From the NCBI RefSeq assembly GCF_050379415.1, contig NZ_JBNRLS010000003.1, positions 434,001-498,000 on the forward strand: a stretch of 64,000 nt of DNA. Direction: 5' to 3'. The stretch comes from Marinobacter sp050379415 (GTDB lineage Bacteria; Pseudomonadota; Gammaproteobacteria; Pseudomonadales; Oleiphilaceae). This document shows, piece after piece, positions 1 through 8,630 of this stretch. The notes under the pieces are model-generated. The model was not told where the DNA came from. It worked only from the letters and a program-made list of their open reading frames with translations, and ran no database searches. The number at the start of each line of letters is the position of its first letter. The first letter of the stretch is position 1. The position numbers and the translations under genes are program-made.

Positions 1-1
1 C

Positions 2-1375
2 GCGCCCTATAACGTCAACGACGAAAACCTGCACCTGACTGCCAGCATCGGCATCGCCACCACCGACGGCAATATCAACCAGCCCACGGAACTGATCCAG
101 CAGGCCGACCTGGCCATGTACCGGGCCAAACAGATGGGGCGGAACACCTATCAGTGGTTTTCCGAGCAGCTCAATACCGAAGCCAGCTATCGGGTCAAGC
201 TGCGCAACGAGCTGCAGGATGCCATCGACAATGATCGGCTCACTCTCTATTACCAGCCGCTGATCGATTCCAGAACCGGCAAGGCACGTGCGGTGGAAGC
301 CCTGGTGCGCTGGGATCATCCGGAACGGGGCCTGGTATCACCCGGGGATTTCCTGCCCCTGGCGGAGGAGACCGGTCAGATCATCGCGCTGGGCCAGTGG
401 GTATTGGAGCAGGCCTGCAGAGACATGCTCCGGCTTCACAGGGCCGGATTCAGGGACTGCACGGTCGCCGTAAACGTGTCACCCATGCAGGTGCGTAAAG
501 CCGGATTTATTGGCGCGGTAAGCGATGCGCTGGAAGCCTCCGGCCTGCCACCGGAATCCCTGGAACTGGAAATTGTCGAGTCGGCGGTGCTCTACGACGC
601 CGACCAGGTCATCAAAACCCTGCACGACCTGAGAGATCTCGGGGTGGGCATTGCCATTGACGATTTTGGCACCGGCTTTTCCAGCCTCAGCTACATCAAG
701 CTGTTGCCAGCCAGCAAGATCAAGATTGACCGCTCGTTCATCCGGGATGTCATCCAGGACCGCAGCGACGCCGCCATCACCCAGGGGGTAATTTCCATGG
801 CCCACCACCTGTCCCTGGACGTGGTGGCGGAGGGAGTGGAGACCGATGCCCAGGCCGCGTTCCTGCGCCGGAACCAGTGCGATCTGCTCCAGGGGTTCCT
901 GTTCGCACGGCCCATGCCCCTCAACCTGCTGGAAGAATACATGCACACCCGGGGAGGCTATGCCAACACGACGTCCGATGTTCAGGACAGCCCGGAAAAG
1001 ACCCTGTTGCTGCTGGACGATGAAACAAACATCCTGCGGGCTCTGACCCGGGTGTTACGCCGGGATGGTTACCGAATCCTGACCACCACCAGCGTGCAGG
1101 AAGCCTTCAGCCTGTTGGCGGAGAACCATGTCCAGGTCATCATCTCGGATCAACGGATGCCGGAAATGTCCGGCACCGAGTTTCTCAGCCGGGTAAAGGC
1201 GATACACCCGGATACCGTCCGCATCGTGCTATCCGGCTACACCGACCTGAAATCCGTAACGGAAGCCATCAACGAGGGATCGATCTACAAGTTCCTGACC
1301 AAGCCCTGGGACGACAAACAGATCCGGGAGCACGTGCAGAAGGCCTTCCAGTATCACCGGACCCTTCAGGGCTGA
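2..1375 (+). CDS. GGDEF-EAL protein with C-terminal receiver domain (5' partial)
   Basis: This is the 3' part of a c-di-GMP turnover protein whose start lies left of the window. The frame is open from base 2 and begins in the tail of a GGDEF domain (SIGIA, then ADLAMYRAKQMGRN). A full EAL phosphodiesterase domain follows, with the EALVRW signature, the DDFGTGFSSLSYI segment and VVAEGVET. After a short linker, the last 125 or so residues form a CheY-like receiver domain (LLLLDDETNILRAL, phospho-acceptor region ISDQRMPEMSG, KPW near the end). Intact EAL residues suggest phosphodiesterase activity; cyclase activity cannot be judged because the GGDEF motif is outside the window. A receiver domain at the C-terminus rather than the N-terminus is less common. 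The stop codon abuts that of the convergent downstream gene. Confidence 0.9.
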   Translation, partial: APYNVNDENLHLTASIGIATTDGNINQPTELIQQADLAMYRAKQMGRNTYQWFSEQLNTEASYRVKLRNELQDAIDNDRLTLYYQPLIDSRTGKARAVEALVRWDHPERGLVSPGDFLPLAEETGQIIALGQWVLEQACRDMLRLHRAGFRDCTVAVNVSPMQVRKAGFIGAVSDALEASGLPPESLELEIVESAVLYDADQVIKTLHDLRDLGVGIAIDDFGTGFSSLSYIKLLPASKIKIDRSFIRDVIQDRSDAAITQGVISMAHHLSLDVVAEGVETDAQAAFLRRNQCDLLQGFLFARPMPLNLLEEYMHTRGGYANTTSDVQDSPEKTLLLLDDETNILRALTRVLRRDGYRILTTTSVQEAFSLLAENHVQVIISDQRMPEMSGTEFLSRVKAIHPDTVRIVLSGYTDLKSVTEAINEGSIYKFLTKPWDDKQIREHVQKAFQYHRTLQG

Positions 1376-2221
1376 TCAGGTCAGTCCCAGGGCCTTGGCA
1401 TGATGGTTCAGATGATCGTCAATGAACGAGGCGATGAAGAAGTAGCTGTGGTCGTAACCCCGGTGCATACGCAGGTTGATGTGATGGTGAAACTTTTCAC
1501 AGATATCCGCCAGCGCCTCCGGGTTCAGCTGGGTTTCCAGAAATTCGTCGGCGGTCCCCTGGTCCACCAGCAGCGGCAGCCGCTCCCGGGCCGTGGGAAT
1601 CAACAGGGTGGCATCCCACTGCTCCCAGCTTGAGTGATCATCTCCCAGGTAACCGCTGAACGCCTTCTGGCCCCAGGGGCACTCGGTGGGGTTGGCGATC
1701 GGTGCAAAAGCCGAGACTGACTGGTAGCGCCCCGGATTCTTCAGGGCACAGATCAGGGCACCGTGCCCGCCCATGGAATGACCACTGACCGATCGCAGGT
1801 CCGTCACCGGCAGTTCGTTCTCCACCAGCTGCGGCAGTTCCTTCACCACGTAATCATACATCCGGTAGTGGGGAGCCCAGGGCTGCTGGGTAGCATTGAT
1901 GTAGAAACCCGCACCGGTGCCGAAGTCGTAGCTGTCATCCTCGCCCGGCAGATTGAGTCCCCGGGGGCTGGTGTCCGGACACACGATGGCCAGACCCAGT
2001 TTCGCGGCCAGTTTCTGGGCACCGGCTTTCTGCATGAAGTTCTGGTCGGTGCAGGTCAGCCCGGACAGCCAGTAGAGCACCGGCGCCGGCTTGGGCGAGC
2101 TGCCCACGGCAGAAGGGGGCAGAAACACCGCGAACTCCATCGAGCATTCGAGGCTCGCGGAGGTGTGACGATAACGGCGGTGTTCGCCACCAAAGCAAAC
2201 GTTGCTGGATAGCAGTTCCAT
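1376..2221 (-). CDS. fghA: S-formylglutathione hydrolase
   Basis: This 281-residue alpha/beta hydrolase has the esterase D signature: the nucleophile elbow GHSMGGHGA, an early LSGLTCTDQNF segment (oxyanion region) and the C-terminal GYDHSYFFIASFIDDH carrying the catalytic His. The family hydrolyses S-formylglutathione to formate and glutathione, the last step of glutathione-dependent formaldehyde detoxification in the cytoplasm. The usual partner, class III alcohol dehydrogenase (frmA), is not within the window on this side. Length is typical of the family. Its stop codon and that of the convergent upstream gene together read TGATCA with no bases between them. Confidence 0.93.
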   Translation of the reverse strand: MELLSSNVCFGGEHRRYRHTSASLECSMEFAVFLPPSAVGSSPKPAPVLYWLSGLTCTDQNFMQKAGAQKLAAKLGLAIVCPDTSPRGLNLPGEDDSYDFGTGAGFYINATQQPWAPHYRMYDYVVKELPQLVENELPVTDLRSVSGHSMGGHGALICALKNPGRYQSVSAFAPIANPTECPWGQKAFSGYLGDDHSSWEQWDATLLIPTARERLPLLVDQGTADEFLETQLNPEALADICEKFHHHINLRMHRGYDHSYFFIASFIDDHLNHHAKALGLT

Positions 2222-2248
2222 AATGGATCCCGGTCTGAAAAGGTGAAC

Positions 2249-2683
2249 TCAGTCCTCGTCCGCGCTGGCGTATTTCGGCAACTCAAGACCACAACCGGTT
2301 CGGGCCAGCTCGGCGAGGATAGCGGTACGTGTAACAATGCCGACCAGTTTGCCGTGGTCGACAACCGGATACACTTTCGGCTTGCCGGCGCCAAGGTTCT
2401 GGGCCAGATCCACCACCGCCATCTCCGGTGAGATGGTCACGGGCTGACGGAACATGACATCGTCCACGATCGGGTCACCCTCACAGTGATAGCTGCTCAC
2501 CAGCAGGGAATGAATGCAATCCTGTTCGGAGACGAACCCCAGTACCCGCCGATGGTCATCCACCACGGGCAGACCGGTGACATGGTTGGTCAGCAGGGTC
2601 TTGACCACCTTGGTCAGGGGTGTGCCGCAGCGAACCGGCTCAATGTGGTTCCACATCACATCGGATGCTTTCAGTGACCGCAT
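2249..2683 (-). CDS. CBS-domain pair protein
   Basis: A small cytoplasmic protein of 144 residues consisting almost entirely of two CBS motifs: VMWNHIEPVRCGTPLTKVV...TGLPVVDD...VLGFVSEQDCI and VMFRQPVTISPEMAVVDLA...YPVVDHGKLVGIVTRTAIL. CBS pairs bind adenosine nucleotides and often act as energy or redox sensors; the partner here is unknown. The ATG at 2683 is chosen because GGAGG lies about 9 bases upstream; an in-frame TTG two codons earlier is less likely. It follows the next upstream promoter region and precedes fghA on the same strand with a 27-bp gap, so the two may be cotranscribed. Confidence 0.88.
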   Translation of the reverse strand: MRSLKASDVMWNHIEPVRCGTPLTKVVKTLLTNHVTGLPVVDDHRRVLGFVSEQDCIHSLLVSSYHCEGDPIVDDVMFRQPVTISPEMAVVDLAQNLGAGKPKVYPVVDHGKLVGIVTRTAILAELARTGCGLELPKYASADED

Positions 2684-2788
2684 GGGCAAATACCTCCACT
2701 TCCGTTTTCATCGCAGGCCAAACCAGACCGTCTATCCCTAAACATAGGCAATCACGGTGCAAAAGGAAAACCGATTCGGTGAAAATGG

Positions 2789-2816
2789 TTTACAGGCGAA
2801 AATAACCGACTAAACT
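2789..2816 (+). promoter_or_regulatory. Putative sigma-70 promoter for the alanine/glycine symporter
   Basis: TTTACA at 2789-2794 and TAAACT at 2811-2816 are separated by 16 bp, about 70 bp upstream of the symporter start. The match is partial and not confirmed by other evidence. Confidence 0.35.
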
Positions 2817-2883
2817 CAATCAGTTATACCCGGCACAGGGTAAATCAACTTTTCCAACCCATGGCAAACGCAGGGAGATCCCC

Positions 2884-4248
2884 ATGTCAGCCATTGAAAA
2901 CTTTGTCGGTCAGATTAACGGTCTGGTGTGGGGCCCTCCCATGCTGGTCATGATCCTCGGGGTCGGGCTGTTCCTCAGCATCGGCCTCAAACTGATGCCG
3001 GTGCTGAGACTGGGAGCCGGCTTCCGGCTCATGTGGCAGGGGCGGAAGGCAACCGGAGCTGAAACCGAGGGTGAAATCCCGCCGTTTCAGGCCTTGATGA
3101 CTGCACTCTCGGCAACGGTCGGAACAGGCAACATCGCCGGCGTCGCCACCGCGGTATTCCTGGGTGGACCGGGCGCCCTGTTCTGGATGTGGCTGACCGC
3201 CCTGGTGGGGATGGCCACGAAGTATTCGGAGGCGGTACTGGCGGTGCGTTTCCGCGAAGTGGACGAGCGCGGCAATCACGTCGGTGGCCCCATGTACTAC
3301 ATCCGCAACGGCCTGGGCAGCAAATGGTCCTGGCTGGGTGTACTGTTCGCCATTTTCGCCGCCATCGCCGGCTTTGGCATCGGTAACACGGTACAGGCCA
3401 ATTCGGTGGCAGATGTGATGGAGGCCAACTTCGGCCTGCCCCACTGGGCCACCGGCGTCATCCTCATGGTACTGGTGGGCATGGTGCTGATTGGCGGTAT
3501 CCGACGGATCGGCCACGTTGCCAGTGCCCTGGTTCCGCTGATGGCCATCTCCTACCTGCTGGCCGGCATCGTGGTACTCGCGATCAACGCCGCGGACATT
3601 CCCGCCGCCATCGCACTGGTGTTCAAGCATGCCTTCAGCCCGATTGCCGCCGAGGGCGGTTTTGCCGGCGCCGCGGTCTGGGCGGCGATCCGATTCGGTG
3701 TCGCCCGGGGCATTTTCTCCAACGAGGCGGGCCTCGGCTCCGCGCCGATTGCCCACGCCGCCGCGCAGACCCGTGACCCGATCAACCAGGGCATGGTGGC
3801 GATGCTGGGCACGTTCATCGACACCATCATCATCTGCACCATTACCGGCCTGGTGATCATCACTTCCGGCGTCTGGACCAGCGGCGTTTCCGGGGCGGAA
3901 CTCACCTCCCTGGCGTTTGCCGATGCACTTCCGGGTGTGGGCAACTATATTGTTGCTATTGCCCTGGCGGTGTTTGCCTTTACCACCATCCTGGGCTGGT
4001 CGTTCTATGGCGAGCGCAGCATCGAGTTCCTGTTCGGCGTGAAGGCGATCGTGCCTTACCGGGTTGCCTGGATCATAGCCATCCCTGTCGGCGCCACCCT
4101 GAATCTGGGGTTTGTCTGGCTGGTGGCCGATACCCTGAACGCCATGATGGCACTGCCAAACCTGGTGGCCCTGTTACTGCTCAGTCCGGTGGTGTTCAAG
4201 CTGACACGGGAGCACTTTGCCCGGGAAAAAGCACTGGGTGTTGATTGA
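2884..4248 (+). CDS. Sodium:alanine/glycine symporter (AGCS family)
   Basis: A 454-residue inner-membrane protein with about ten hydrophobic segments. It carries the AGCS family signatures, notably the region GTGNIAGVATAVFLGGPGALFW followed by a WMWLTALVGMATKYSE helix, and NEAGLGSAPIAHAAA further on. The family imports alanine or glycine coupled to Na+ (AgcS, DagA, YaaJ). The start is supported by GGGAGA about 6 bases upstream. It appears monocistronic: the next gene begins 145 bp downstream and has its own ribosome binding site. Which amino acid is transported cannot be read from the sequence. Confidence 0.93.
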   Translation: MSAIENFVGQINGLVWGPPMLVMILGVGLFLSIGLKLMPVLRLGAGFRLMWQGRKATGAETEGEIPPFQALMTALSATVGTGNIAGVATAVFLGGPGALFWMWLTALVGMATKYSEAVLAVRFREVDERGNHVGGPMYYIRNGLGSKWSWLGVLFAIFAAIAGFGIGNTVQANSVADVMEANFGLPHWATGVILMVLVGMVLIGGIRRIGHVASALVPLMAISYLLAGIVVLAINAADIPAAIALVFKHAFSPIAAEGGFAGAAVWAAIRFGVARGIFSNEAGLGSAPIAHAAAQTRDPINQGMVAMLGTFIDTIIICTITGLVIITSGVWTSGVSGAELTSLAFADALPGVGNYIVAIALAVFAFTTILGWSFYGERSIEFLFGVKAIVPYRVAWIIAIPVGATLNLGFVWLVADTLNAMMALPNLVALLLLSPVVFKLTREHFAREKALGVD

Positions 4249-4393
4249 AGCTCAGGGCCTTAAGTTCCTGTTATATCGATGTAAATAAGTGTTCGGATGA
4301 GATGGATCATTGGCCCCTTGTATTCACCTCATCCAGCACCAGAATAGTTGTATACACTCAAGAAACCGGAACGATCATCAGAGGAGAGAATCT

Positions 4394-5047
4394 ATGAGTT
4401 TGCGTCTTGGAGATACCGCACCGGATTTCGAACAGGATTCAACGGAAGGCAAGATCAGTTTCTACGACTGGCTTGGCGACAGCTGGGGGGTTCTGTTCTC
4501 CCATCCGGCAGACTTTACCCCGGTGTGCACCACCGAGCTTGGCCTCACCGCCAAGCTGAAGGACCAGTTCGCCAAGCGTAACGTCAAGGCCATTGCCCTG
4601 AGTGTCGACCCGGTCGACTCCCACAAGGAATGGGTGAAGGACATCGAGGAAACCCAGGGTTGTTCGGTGAACTTCCCGATCATCGCCGACGAGGACCGCA
4701 AGGTTTCCGAGCTGTACGACATGATCCACCCCAATGCCGACAGTAGCCTGACCGTACGTTCCCTGTTCGTGATCGACCCGAACAAGAAGGTACGCCTGAT
4801 CATCACCTATCCGGCCTCCACCGGTCGTAACTTCAACGAAGTGTTGCGGGTTATCGACTCCCTGCAGCTGACCGACGAGCACAAGGTCGCGACGCCGGGT
4901 AACTGGGAGCGTGGCGGTGACGTGGTGATCGTACCGTCCCTGCAGGATGAGGAAGAAATCAAGGAACGGTTCCCGCAGGGCTACAAGGCGGTGAAGTCCT
5001 ACCTGCGCATGACCCCGGATCCCAAGACCAACTGGGGTGGTGACTGA
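4394..5047 (+). CDS. Peroxiredoxin, 1-Cys (Prx6) type
   Basis: This 217-residue protein begins MSLRLGDTAPDFEQDSTEG and has the peroxidatic active-site segment HPADFTPVCTTELG, with the Prx6-type PVCTTE rather than the AhpC-type VCPTE. The long C-terminal arm (TPGNWERGGDVVIVPS...GYKAVKSYLRMTPDPK) is typical of the Prx6/1-Cys group. It would reduce hydrogen peroxide and organic peroxides in the cytoplasm. The ATG at 4394 is preferred over an upstream in-frame candidate at 4310 because it has GAGGAGAG just upstream and matches the family N-terminus. Two strong hairpins follow the stop codon. Confidence 0.93.
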   Translation: MSLRLGDTAPDFEQDSTEGKISFYDWLGDSWGVLFSHPADFTPVCTTELGLTAKLKDQFAKRNVKAIALSVDPVDSHKEWVKDIEETQGCSVNFPIIADEDRKVSELYDMIHPNADSSLTVRSLFVIDPNKKVRLIITYPASTGRNFNEVLRVIDSLQLTDEHKVATPGNWERGGDVVIVPSLQDEEEIKERFPQGYKAVKSYLRMTPDPKTNWGGD

Positions 5048-5057
5048 AGAATGAAAA

Positions 5058-5087
5058 GGGGTCAGATGAAAGCTTTCATCTGACCCC
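5058..5087. terminator. Perfect 30-bp palindrome, bidirectional terminator / REP-like
   Basis: Positions 5058-5072 (starting GGGGTCAGATGAAAG) are exactly the reverse complement of 5073-5087. A run of four T lies beyond it on the minus strand. It sits between the convergent peroxiredoxin and metQ genes. The GGGGTCAGA/TCTGACCCC ends are shared with the next hairpin. Confidence 0.75.
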
Positions 5088-5104
5088 GATTTTATGAAGC
5101 CCGC

Positions 5105-5140
5105 GGGGTCTGAAGAACACTTTCTTCTGACCCCTTTTTT
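5105..5140 (+). terminator. Rho-independent terminator of the peroxiredoxin gene
   Basis: The arms 5105-5117 and 5122-5134 pair over 13 bp with one mismatch around a 4-nt loop. They are followed by six T at 5135-5140. The same GGGGTC...GACCCC ends occur in the palindrome 18 bp upstream, so the pair looks like two members of one repeat family. Confidence 0.8.
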
Positions 5141-5149
5141 ACATCCCTA

Positions 5150-5932
5150 TCAGAATGCCGGAACCACGGCACCCTCATACTTCTCCATAATGAATTCTTT
5201 CACGGCCTCGGACTTCAGCGCTGCCGCCAGCTTCTGCATGGCTTCGCTGTCCTTGTTGTCCGGGCGGGCAACCAGGATGTTCACATACGGAGACTCGGAA
5301 CCCTCGATCACCAGTGCGTCTTCAGACGGATTCAGGCCCGCTTCCAGCGCGTAGTTGGTGTTGATCAGGGCGAGGTCCACCTGGTTCAGGATGCGCGGCA
5401 GGGTGGCTGCCTCCAGTTCCTTGAAGTCCAGGTCCTTCGGGTTTTCGGCAATGTCACGCGGGGTCGCGGTGATCTTGCTCGCGTCTTTCAGCTTGATCAG
5501 ACCGGCCTTCTGCAGCAGAAGCAGGGCACGGCCACCGTTGGTCGGGTCGTTCGGAATTGCTACCACGGCGCCGTCTTCCAGCGCATCCAGGGAATCAATC
5601 TTGCTGGAGTAGGCACCGAACGGCTCAACATGAACGCCGGTCACAGTCACCAGGTTGGTGCCGCGGCCTTCGTTGAACTCGTCCAGGTACGGCTGGTGCT
5701 GGAAGAAGTTGGCGTCCATCCGCTTCTGGTCCACCTGGATGTTGGGCTGGATGTAGTCGGTGAATACTTTCACATCCAGCTCTACACCCTGCTCAGCCAG
5801 GGTCGGCTTCACAAATTCCAGGATTTCCGCATGGGGAACCGGCGTCGCGGCGACGGATAGCTCCTCGGCGGAAGCGGCAACGGAAAAAGTGGCGGCTGCA
5901 GCAAACGCGGCCAGTGTTTTCTTGAAATTCAT
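5150..5932 (-). CDS. metQ: Methionine ABC transporter substrate-binding protein
   Basis: A 260-residue NlpA/MetQ family periplasmic protein. After the signal peptide come the family landmarks VAATPVPHAEILEFVKPTLAEQG, FTDYIQPN, FFQHQPYLDEFN, IPNDPTNGGRALLLL and LINTNYALEAGL. It delivers methionine to the MetNI permease encoded upstream on the same strand. The N-terminus MNFKKTLAAFAAAATFSVAASAEE has no lipobox cysteine, unlike the E. coli lipoprotein MetQ, so it appears to be cleaved by signal peptidase I at ASA-E and to be free in the periplasm. A 183-bp gap with a long inverted repeat separates it from metI. Confidence 0.93.
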   Translation of the reverse strand: MNFKKTLAAFAAAATFSVAASAEELSVAATPVPHAEILEFVKPTLAEQGVELDVKVFTDYIQPNIQVDQKRMDANFFQHQPYLDEFNEGRGTNLVTVTGVHVEPFGAYSSKIDSLDALEDGAVVAIPNDPTNGGRALLLLQKAGLIKLKDASKITATPRDIAENPKDLDFKELEAATLPRILNQVDLALINTNYALEAGLNPSEDALVIEGSESPYVNILVARPDNKDSEAMQKLAAALKSEAVKEFIMEKYEGAVVPAF

Positions 5933-5986
5933 AACCTGTTCTCCTGTGTAAGAGACATTGAAGTTCGATAGTCCTGTTGGCTCGGG

Positions 5987-6095
5987 CCGCCGACGGGCGA
6001 TGCTTCCCGAAAACGTGGAGCGCCAGGGATGGCGCGACCGAGCCCTACAGGGACGTATTCACGGGCGTTTTTCGGGAAGCATCGCCCGTCGGCGG
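5987..6095. repeat. Long stem-loop element A1 between metI and metQ
   Basis: A perfect 27-bp inverted repeat (5987-6013 and 6069-6095) encloses a 55-nt loop. The block 6025-6072, starting AGGGATGGCGCGACCGAGCC, recurs exactly in reverse orientation at 59713-59760. The arms at the two places are unrelated in sequence, apart from the base of the stem, but are self-complementary in both. The element lies inside the metNIQ operon, ahead of metQ, where it could stabilise or attenuate the transcript. Confidence 0.85.
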
Positions 6096-6115
6096 TTTCC
6101 CCCAAACTCTGACGG

Positions 6116-6781
6116 CTACTTACGGCTGAAATACAAAACCAGACGGTCGCCAACCATCTGGAGTACTTGTACAAAAATCACCAACAACGCCACAGTAATC
6201 ACCATCACGTCGGTCTGGAATCGCTGATAACCGAAGCGGATGGCCAGGTCACCCAGGCCGCCGCCACCGATGACGCCGGACATGGCGGCATAGGACACCA
6301 GGGTAATGGCGGTAACGGTAATGCCGGCGATGATGCCCGGCAGGGCTTCCGGCAGTAAAGCGCCGAAGATGATCTGGCGCACGCTGGCGCCCATGGCCTG
6401 GGTGGCCTCGATGATACCCCGGTCCACTTCCCGCAGGGAGGTTTCCACCAGGCGGGCGAAAAAGGGCGCGCCACCGGCCACCAGCGGCGGGATGGCCCCG
6501 GCGACACCAAGCGAGGTGCCTATCAGCATCACGGTGAACGGGATCATTACGATCAGCAGGATGATGAACGGCACCGACCGCAGCACGTTCACAACAAATG
6601 ACAGCACGGCGTAGGCCACCGGCTGCTCCAGCAACTGGCGCTTGCCGGTCAGGAACAGCAGCACACCAATGGGCAGGCCGATCAGTACGCTGAACAGCAA
6701 AGACATGCCCACCATCACCAGGGTGTCCCAGCTGGCCCAGCCGATTTCGCTCCAGTCGACGTTACTCAGTAAGGCTTCCAT
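6116..6781 (-). CDS. metI: Methionine ABC transporter permease
   Basis: A 221-residue integral membrane protein with five to six hydrophobic segments. The BPD_transp_1 EAA-type loop is at EATQAMGASVRQIIFGALLPEALPGI, where it would contact the ATPase. Strong similarity to the MetI family throughout (LRSVPFIILLIVMIPFT, GVIGGGGLGDLAIRFGYQRF). Its ATG overlaps the metN stop by one base (TGATG), indicating translational coupling. It forms the inner-membrane channel of the D-methionine/L-methionine importer with MetN and MetQ. Confidence 0.95.
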   Translation of the reverse strand: MEALLSNVDWSEIGWASWDTLVMVGMSLLFSVLIGLPIGVLLFLTGKRQLLEQPVAYAVLSFVVNVLRSVPFIILLIVMIPFTVMLIGTSLGVAGAIPPLVAGGAPFFARLVETSLREVDRGIIEATQAMGASVRQIIFGALLPEALPGIIAGITVTAITLVSYAAMSGVIGGGGLGDLAIRFGYQRFQTDVMVITVALLVIFVQVLQMVGDRLVLYFSRK

Positions 6782-7788
6782 CAGCGCAGCACCTCCACAT
6801 GGACGTCGGCGGCTTCGAATTCCTGCATGGCCACATCCAGATCACCACCGACCAGGGACAGGGTCAGCTGTCCGTAGGGAGTGTCCTTGATATGGTCGAT
6901 GCGGCCGGACAGGATGCTGAAATCCACGCCGGACTTGCGGGCCACGCCGCCCAGCAGCGGCTGGTAGGTGGACTCGCCCTTGAAGGTCAGGCGCAGGATG
7001 CGGCCATCGGCTTTCTGCAGATCTTCCTGCAGTTCCTCGTGATCGATGCTCTCGCTCTCGAATACGAAATCCCGGGTGGTCGGATGCTGCGGGTGCAGGA
7101 ACACCTCGCTGACCGGTCCCATCTCCACCACGCGACCGGCGTCCATCACCGCCACCCGGTCGCAAACCCGGCGTACCACATCCATCTCGTGGGTGATCAG
7201 CACGATGGTCAGGCCCAGCTCCTGGTTGATGTCCGCCAGCAATTTCAGGACCGATTGGGTGGTCTGCGGATCCAGTGCGCTGGTGGCTTCGTCGCACAGC
7301 AGGATGGTCGGGCGGCAGGCGAGGGCACGGGCAATACCCACCCGCTGCTTCTGGCCACCCGAGAGCTGGGACGGGTACTTGTTGGCATGGTCGGTCAGGC
7401 TGACCCGGGCCAACAGTTCCTCGACCCGTTCCCGGATCTCGGCTTTTGAATAGATACCGGCGAGTTTCATCGGGAAGGCGATGTTGTCCGCCACGGTCTT
7501 GGAGGACAGCAGATTGAAGTGCTGGAAGATCATGCCCACCTTGCGGCGGAATGCCCGCAACTGGGCCGGGTTGTAGCCGGTGATGTCCTCGTCGTCGATC
7601 AGGATGCGACCACCCGTGGGTGGCTCCAGCAGGTTGATCAGACGCACCAGCGTGGATTTGCCCGCCCCGGAGTGACCGACGATGCCGAACACCTCGCCGG
7701 TTTCAATGGTCATATCGGTGGGGTGCAGCGCAGGGATCGCCCGGCCGCCCACCTGATAGGACTTCTGTACCTGGTCAAATACAATCAC
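6781..7788 (-). CDS. metN: Methionine ABC transporter ATP-binding protein
   Basis: A 335-residue ABC ATPase with Walker A GHSGAGKST, Q-loop region MIFQHFNLLSSKTV, signature LSGGQKQRVGIARAL, Walker B ILLCDEATSALD and the H-loop THEMD. The C-terminal 80 or so residues form a NIL domain (from about LRLTFKGESTYQPLL), which in MetN binds methionine and causes trans-inhibition. First gene of the metNIQ operon. No MetJ box or SAM riboswitch was recognised in the 143 bp upstream. Confidence 0.96.
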   Translation of the reverse strand: MIVFDQVQKSYQVGGRAIPALHPTDMTIETGEVFGIVGHSGAGKSTLVRLINLLEPPTGGRILIDDEDITGYNPAQLRAFRRKVGMIFQHFNLLSSKTVADNIAFPMKLAGIYSKAEIRERVEELLARVSLTDHANKYPSQLSGGQKQRVGIARALACRPTILLCDEATSALDPQTTQSVLKLLADINQELGLTIVLITHEMDVVRRVCDRVAVMDAGRVVEMGPVSEVFLHPQHPTTRDFVFESESIDHEELQEDLQKADGRILRLTFKGESTYQPLLGGVARKSGVDFSILSGRIDHIKDTPYGQLTLSLVGGDLDVAMQEFEAADVHVEVLR

Positions 7789-7931
7789 AGTCAGCGCCTT
7801 GTGGGTGCAGCGTTAAAAGCCGCCGATTATAGCGCAATCAGTGACCAAACCCGAATGGGAATGAATTACGAACCGTGGCGAGGGCATGGGTAAATGCCCT
7901 TACAACCACGGTCCAGGGTGCTCATGCCAGC

Positions 7932-8630
7932 CTACAGTGAGTAGAGCTTGGTCACGTGCAGGATCGGTCCGGTCGGAGCACCGGTCGGTGAACCACCTCT
8001 GGGCTCCAGACTGATGGCCAGGGTACGGCTCCGGGACAGCGCCTCACGGGCCTCATCGGTCAGACGGACCTGATGAACTCCGCCGGCGGGAATGACGCCG
8101 AGCGAGAGCGGCTGGCCATTTTCCGGAACCACCCACAGCTCGTAGTCCTTGCCAGCCTCGGCAGCACTGGCGGCGACCGAACGCAGCTTCAGCAGATTCT
8201 CGGCCCCGGATTCACTGACCAGCCAGAGCGGATCTTCCAGGTTAGCCTGTACGATAGCGCCGGAGAGCTGCTCGCCGGTCGGGCGGGGCTGCTGCACCAT
8301 GACCACCGCAAGAACCAGCACCGCGGCAGTCGCCAGTACACTCCAGCTGGGCCAGAACCAGCGGCCAATACCACGAACCTCGGCCTGCGCGGGCTGCTCC
8401 TGCGCGCCCCACAGCCGTCGCTCGATGTTCTTCCAGACGGAAGCGGGGGGCTGATTCTCGGGAACGTCCGCGGCCAGGGCACCGAGTTTCTCTTCCCAGA
8501 ACCAGACTTCCCGGCGCACCCGGGCCGATTCCATCATCCACTGTTCAAAACGGCGGCGTGCTGCTCCCCGGAGGGAACCGAGTACGTATTCTGCCGCCAG
8601 CGCTTCAATGCGTTCCGGTGTCTTTTTCAT
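7932..8630 (-). CDS. Anti-sigma factor, RskA/anti-sigma-K type
   Basis: A 232-residue membrane protein. The N-terminal cytoplasmic part (AAEYVLGSLRGAARRRFEQW) matches the RskA N-terminal sigma-binding motif. One transmembrane segment lies near residues 97-117 (SVLATAAVLVLAVVMVQQ). The periplasmic C-terminal domain contains the RskA-like LAISLEPRGGSPTGAPTGPIL. No zinc-binding HxxxCxxC motif is present, so it is not a ZAS-type redox sensor. Its ATG overlaps the stop of the upstream sigma gene by four bases (ATGA), so the pair is translationally coupled and this protein presumably holds that sigma factor inactive. Confidence 0.9.
   Translation of the reverse strand: MKKTPERIEALAAEYVLGSLRGAARRRFEQWMMESARVRREVWFWEEKLGALAADVPENQPPASVWKNIERRLWGAQEQPAQAEVRGIGRWFWPSWSVLATAAVLVLAVVMVQQPRPTGEQLSGAIVQANLEDPLWLVSESGAENLLKLRSVAASAAEAGKDYELWVVPENGQPLSLGVIPAGGVHQVRLTDEAREALSRSRTLAISLEPRGGSPTGAPTGPILHVTKLYSL

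Noticed and set aside
7789..7931. SAM riboswitch or MetJ site ahead of metN
   Set aside because: No conserved riboswitch helices and no AGACGTCT-like repeats were seen in the leader.
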